From: Planctomycetota bacterium
GTDB lineage: Bacteria > Planctomycetota > Phycisphaerae > FEN-1346 > JAACEH01
Assembly (NCBI GenBank): GCA_016935955.1
Contig: JAFGPY010000297.1
Span: 1-15,337, forward strand
Length of the DNA: 15,337 nt
Reading direction: 5' to 3'
Both the position numbers and the translations under genes were made by a program. Numbering within the stretch: the stretch's first letter is position 1; the number at the start of each line of letters is the position of its first letter. Of this stretch, positions 15,279 to 15,337 are shown in pieces. The notes under the pieces were generated by a model. That model was given only the letters and a program-made list of their open reading frames with translations. It searched no databases and had not been told where the DNA came from.

Positions 15279-15308
15279 GACGCCCGCGGAGCGGGGCGGT
15301 CGGGCGTC
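15279..15308 (+). other. GC-rich stem-loop between flgC and the next gene
   Basis: GACGCCCG (15279-15286) and CGGGCGTC (15301-15308) are perfect complements around a 14-base loop. No T-run follows, so it is more likely an RNA processing or stability element within the operon than a terminator. Confidence 0.4.
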
Positions 15309-15326
15309 GCGACAGGGAAGTCTGAC

Positions 15327-15337
15327 ATGGCAAACGA
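15327..15337 (+). CDS. Start of a gene cut by the right edge, probably fliE
   Basis: ATG at 15327 has AGGGAAG at 15314-15320 six bases upstream and reads Met-Ala-Asn before the window ends. The product cannot be identified from three codons. fliE is expected from the conserved flgB-flgC-fliE order only. Confidence 0.45.

Overview
The window is GC-rich chromosomal DNA with tightly packed genes and good Shine-Dalgarno sequences. It fits a motile, flagellated Gram-negative-type bacterium. The mix of a family 2 glycoside hydrolase, an exported archaemetzincin, many large hypothetical proteins and this flagellar gene order suggests Planctomycetota, perhaps a Phycisphaerae lineage. That placement is an inference from gene content; no marker gene is present.

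Left part (1-6249), metabolic and housekeeping genes. A GH2 glycosidase runs off the left edge on the minus strand. Divergent from it is a plus-strand pair: an EamA/DMT-type transporter overlapping a multi-pass membrane protein with two C-terminal zinc ribbons. That pair converges on, and overlaps by 21 bp, a minus-strand pair: a short NAD-type 6-phosphogluconate dehydrogenase followed by a metal-dependent cyclase. The DNA just upstream of the dehydrogenase (4290-4397) can fold into a closed multi-helix structure with a pseudoknot. It is the best candidate here for something undescribed. A plus-strand pair follows: an archaemetzincin with an N-terminal export signal and a class I methyltransferase.

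Middle part (6250-8500), regulators and spacer DNA. A small minus-strand hypothetical gene diverges from a Crp/Fnr-family regulator. The regulator's promoter region holds a GTGA-N6-TCAC operator that matches its own recognition helix, so autoregulation is likely. A two-pass small membrane protein follows. Next come a strong stem-loop (a terminator or dispersed palindrome) and about 690 bp without a convincing gene, ending in an AT-rich promoter island with a dyad.

Right part (8498-15337), a flagellar cluster: a stand-alone MerR-type DNA-binding protein, an 807-residue membrane-anchored TPR protein, a FlgN-like chaperone, a soluble histidine kinase, a sigma-54-dependent response regulator, then flgB, flgC and the first codons of a gene that by position is probably fliE. 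A near-consensus sigma-54 promoter (14356-14371) lies between the response regulator and flgB. The layout suggests that the kinase/regulator pair, like FlgS/FlgR, switches on the rod and basal-body genes directly downstream.
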